This document shows, in pieces, positions 60,801-64,000 of a stretch of 64,000 nucleotides of DNA (position 1 is the stretch's first letter; each line of letters opens with the position of its first letter). Source of the DNA: Colletotrichum lupini (lineage: Eukaryota; Ascomycota; Sordariomycetes; Glomerellales; Glomerellaceae); assembly GCF_023278565.1 (NCBI RefSeq), contig NC_064679.1, positions 5,146,001-5,210,000 of the forward strand, read 5' to 3'. The position numbers and the translations under genes are program-made. The notes beneath the pieces were generated by a model. It was not told the DNA's origin and did no database searches. It was given only the letters and a program-made list of their open reading frames with translations.

Positions 60801-63800
60801 TGGGCGCAGATGATGCGGCGACTCGGCGAGGGGCTATTTATTTTGCAGCTAATCCACCCACATAGTTACCTACCTGCCTGTCATCTGCGTTCCCATGCTC
60901 CATGACCGGTGCCTTTTTCACTTACACAAAGCCCTTCGGCCTACGTACACGTACACGCTGAGCAAATGGCTGCACATAACTCAAGGACTGCTCTCTAATA
61001 GTCGGCTTGCATTCCTCCCATGACCAGGCTCAGCCGAAGAACTCACTTCTCGACTTCTCATACACAGTACTCTGTCTCCGACGGGGCACTACTTTAACTC
61101 ACGTCGACCCTAGATCCATGGCCAACAGCACCATTCCTTGTCCATGCCAGTCGAAATGGAGGGGAGAGGAAGTCGATCTAGCTAAGATTGTCAGTAGCGG
61201 GGGAAAAGGGAGAGCGAAAAAGATACATGACAGTACTTTCCACCACACCCTCCGAGAGACAGCCGCAACCCTCCACTCATTGGTGCGCATTCGACTCGTT
61301 TTGCGATTCACCTTCCTTGCCCTTGGCGGCCGTGGTTTTGGCACTAAGGCTGTGGGGGGGCTTGTTGCTTCTGTGTCCTCGATGCCCGGCAGGCATCTTG
61401 CTCTGGTTCGTCCGCTGGCCCTTCGTGCGTCTCCATCCTCAACCGAAAGGGGTCCTTGTTGGAGAGCAACCTGAGACCATCCATGCCGCTGCAGAGAGAT
61501 GTCCGCTGCAGACTCAGGGATTTTCCCAAGGGGGCCCAACAAGTGGATGATTCATCAGAGACAGAAAGTCCTCTTGACGATTGCCTTACTTGCTCCCGTC
61601 GAGCTCATGCTTGCTGCGACTCAAGCCTGAAGCGATTGCTAGATCGTTGATCAAGGCGCGTCACCTCTGAATATCAACTGAATACGCTGCAATGCAGGCT
61701 GATGCTGGCAGCAGTGACAGGATCAAGTCAATAAGTTGCGGGAGATTGACCACAGCCCCACGCTCGAAGCGTTTTGCAGCCAACAAGCTAGATGCCTGCG
61801 TGCCAGCATGTCCATGTCTCCGGGCCTCTCATGCACCGCGTCAGCTATGATGCTCTGCTGCTCGTCATCAACCCTCTCCCACGCATCCAGTGCCCGTACG
61901 GATACCTCCAACGGATACAGATGGCTTGCGTGCTCGAGCAGTGGTCCATTTTACCCATACAACTGGGGGCAATGCGCTTGCGGGAGCGAAAGGGATCTCA
62001 AGACGGCCAGTGCCTCAAAGTTCGGATGCGACATCACACCGCCAGATCGCGCGCACCACGTTCCTGGGCAAGCGTTCCGTCGGGGCGACAGATGCCAATC
62101 TAGCGGCAAGACCGTCCGATCTATCTTGTTAGGGCTCGCGAGCTGCCATTAACACCGAGATTGAAACCAACCTCGAGCCAGGCCCAAACACACAGAGTAG
62201 CAAACTTCTGTTTGGCGCGAACCAGCCTTCGTCTCCAGCTGCCGCTGAATAACATCCTACAGGCAGCAAAAACTGCACATTCGCATCCCGACCGTCTAGA
62301 CAAGTGCTCCAGCTCTTGCATGATCATTGCCGAGTATACAGCCATCCCTAGACAATGAACCTTGTTTCTTCCTACTTCCCACTCAGCCAGCATCCAGACC
62401 GCGTCAGAGGCGACTCACAGTCGCAAGGCGCAAGACGACAGGGATAGCTTTGAAGTCAGCTGGCCCCCCACAGAATGCAATCGATTGCCTGCTGGCCAAC
62501 CACCTCCATCAACGCTTGACTGCTCACATTCCAGTGTTCGACCTACATCGCACAGCCTTGTTAGATCGACAATTAGTGCCCTTTCCTCGGACATAAAGAA
62601 ACAACGCAGGGCTCCTTGTTTGTCTAGATCTGAAGGGTGTTTCTGACGGCCGACATCTTTCACAGGACTGACCCAGCGGGAAAAGGCGGTGTCCAACGTC
62701 CAAGCAGCCTAGACCCGGAAACCCAAACACGTCGACGCATTGTAGGGAACATGCCGATTCCAGGTCTTCGGGGGAGGGGAGTTCCTTGCATTTGACATCG
62801 CCTCGACTACGTTTACCCCGCCAAAGCTCACCAACTGTCACGACATGAACGTCCGACTACGCTCCGAACCACCGTACTCTGGGCCGCAACACGGCTTTCG
62901 GCCATTATTTTGCCATTGAAACGTTCAGAGAAGTGCGGTGAGGGCCTCATATTTGTTTCTCCAGAGTTCCACCTTTGGGCAGAGACAGGCAAGCCCGAGC
63001 ACGCCTCTTCGCCACTAACCTTGTCTAGGTCAGATCTAGCTCGTTCACGAGGGTGGTGTCTACGCAAACTAGTCATCCGCAAGTTCCCAGGTGCCTAAAT
63101 CTGGTTCGGAACCTGGCCTCACCGCATCGCTGCCCGTCATCATTACCAGTCTATTTGTCTTTAGTGACATGCAGAAACATTCTTGGAGAGGAGTGGCTGG
63201 AAGTCCTCGTTTCCGAAGTGGATTTCTGCCCAGATATCCCCAATCGCCCCGTCTGAATCTCGCAGCGTACGGAGATCTCCCGCAGTCTACAGGATCTAAT
63301 CGGGATGACCGACATCTCGGTATCCACCAGCTTCTCGCTTCTCAAATCTTTGGTAGACTGACCTCACAGGACGATGAACGATGCCTAATACCAATGTATT
63401 GAATGGAACCGCCCAGTGCCACCCCTGCAGACGAACCAGTTCTTCAGCGCGCCATTCCAGGCGTTCCATTCACCATGTCACTCTCCACTAGCAACGTCTC
63501 TCCCATTAGCGGGACGAAACTAATTAACGGATCACAGACGATCAATCAGCGACGGAGAGCAAGAGACACCACCCATTGGCTTTACTAGACAACCACACGA
63601 CCAAGCAGATGCCAGCCCATGATCAAGCGTTCCCTCCCCCTTCAGGTTGCCGGTCTTACAGGCTGCCAGCTAGTCCGAGGTTCGACATGTGAGACCCAAA
63701 GACTGGTGATCACTGGGGTTTATCTGTCCAGAACAGTGTATGGGATATCTTGCTTGTCTTTGCCTAAACATAGAGGTGTGCTTGCTCAAAGATGTACTCT

Positions 63801-64000
63801 GTAGGCGTCGCTTGCTTTACAGAGTAAATCAGGGGGCGGTGCAGTACCGGCGTCTTTTCGAGTGCTTTGAGACACAAGGTTTATCAGAGTTCAATGGTTC
63901 GAGCTGAAGCAGTTCATTTCTTTGGCGCCTGATACGCAGTTCGGATGACTCGACGAGCTCTCGAAATATTGTCTCCTCTTTGGGAGAGGCGAATTATAGT
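57803..64000. other. 6-kb gene-poor right end
   Basis: Frames up to about 170 codons occur on both strands but overlap each other, lack motifs and show no codon bias, so none is called. ACCTTA/TAAGGT words cluster at 57,840-58,115. TATCCGTAC/GTACGGATA words lie near 58,710, 60,665, 60,765 and 61,895. No tRNA B-box with a matching A-box was found. Confidence 0.45.

Overview
This window is nuclear DNA from a filamentous ascomycete. The evidence is short GT-AG introns (mostly 50-135 bp) with CTGAC/CTAAC-type branch sites, a Zn2Cys6 regulator, secreted cutinase and GH10 xylanase, and repeat blocks in which CpA/TpG is almost absent and TpA abounds, the footprint of repeat-induced point mutation (RIP). 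The enzyme set suits a plant-associated Sordariomycete (Glomerellales-like). That placement is inference; the species is not determined.

Layout. Left arm (0.8-6.5 kb) is gene-dense: cutinase (+); a PIP-box/ESCO-type zinc-finger protein without an acetyltransferase domain (-); VMA12-like V-ATPase assembly factor (-); and, sharing a divergent promoter with it, COQ1-type polyprenyl diphosphate synthase (+). After 2.6 kb of regulatory DNA rich in GATA sites comes allantoinase (9.1-10.9 kb, +), then a 1201-residue Myb/REB1-TTF1-like protein (11.8-15.4 kb, +). A 6.5 kb gene-free stretch leads to an MFS monosaccharide transporter (21.9-23.7 kb, +), convergent with a GH10 xylanase (24.4-25.7 kb, -).

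The centre holds two very AT-rich, RIP-degraded mobile elements. Element 1 (26,320-30,193) has 48-bp terminal inverted repeats built of a doubled 22-bp unit. Element 2 (36,230-44,322) is a complete-length Ty1/copia element with 177-bp LTRs, a 5-bp target duplication (CAATG), pol remnants on the minus strand, and an extra coding remnant on the opposite strand between pol and the LTR. A 1354-residue disordered protein gene (31.4-35.6 kb, -) lies between the two elements.

The right arm holds a mitochondrial-type P-loop NTPase gene (45.4-47.7 kb, +), an AT-hook plus Zn2Cys6 transcription factor (51.3-53.7 kb, -), one doubtful orphan coding fragment near 57.3-57.8 kb, and otherwise about 10 kb in which I see no convincing gene.

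The genes do not form one pathway cluster. Themes are carbon and cell-wall use (cutinase, xylanase, sugar transporter), purine-nitrogen salvage (allantoinase) and housekeeping (COQ1, VMA12, REB1-like, mitochondrial NTPase). The least explained items are the ambisense reading frame in the copia element, the inverted-repeat element, the acetyltransferase-less ESCO zinc finger, and a long ATG-less open frame ahead of the 1354-residue protein. All splice sites were placed by eye, using phase and consensus, without transcript data.
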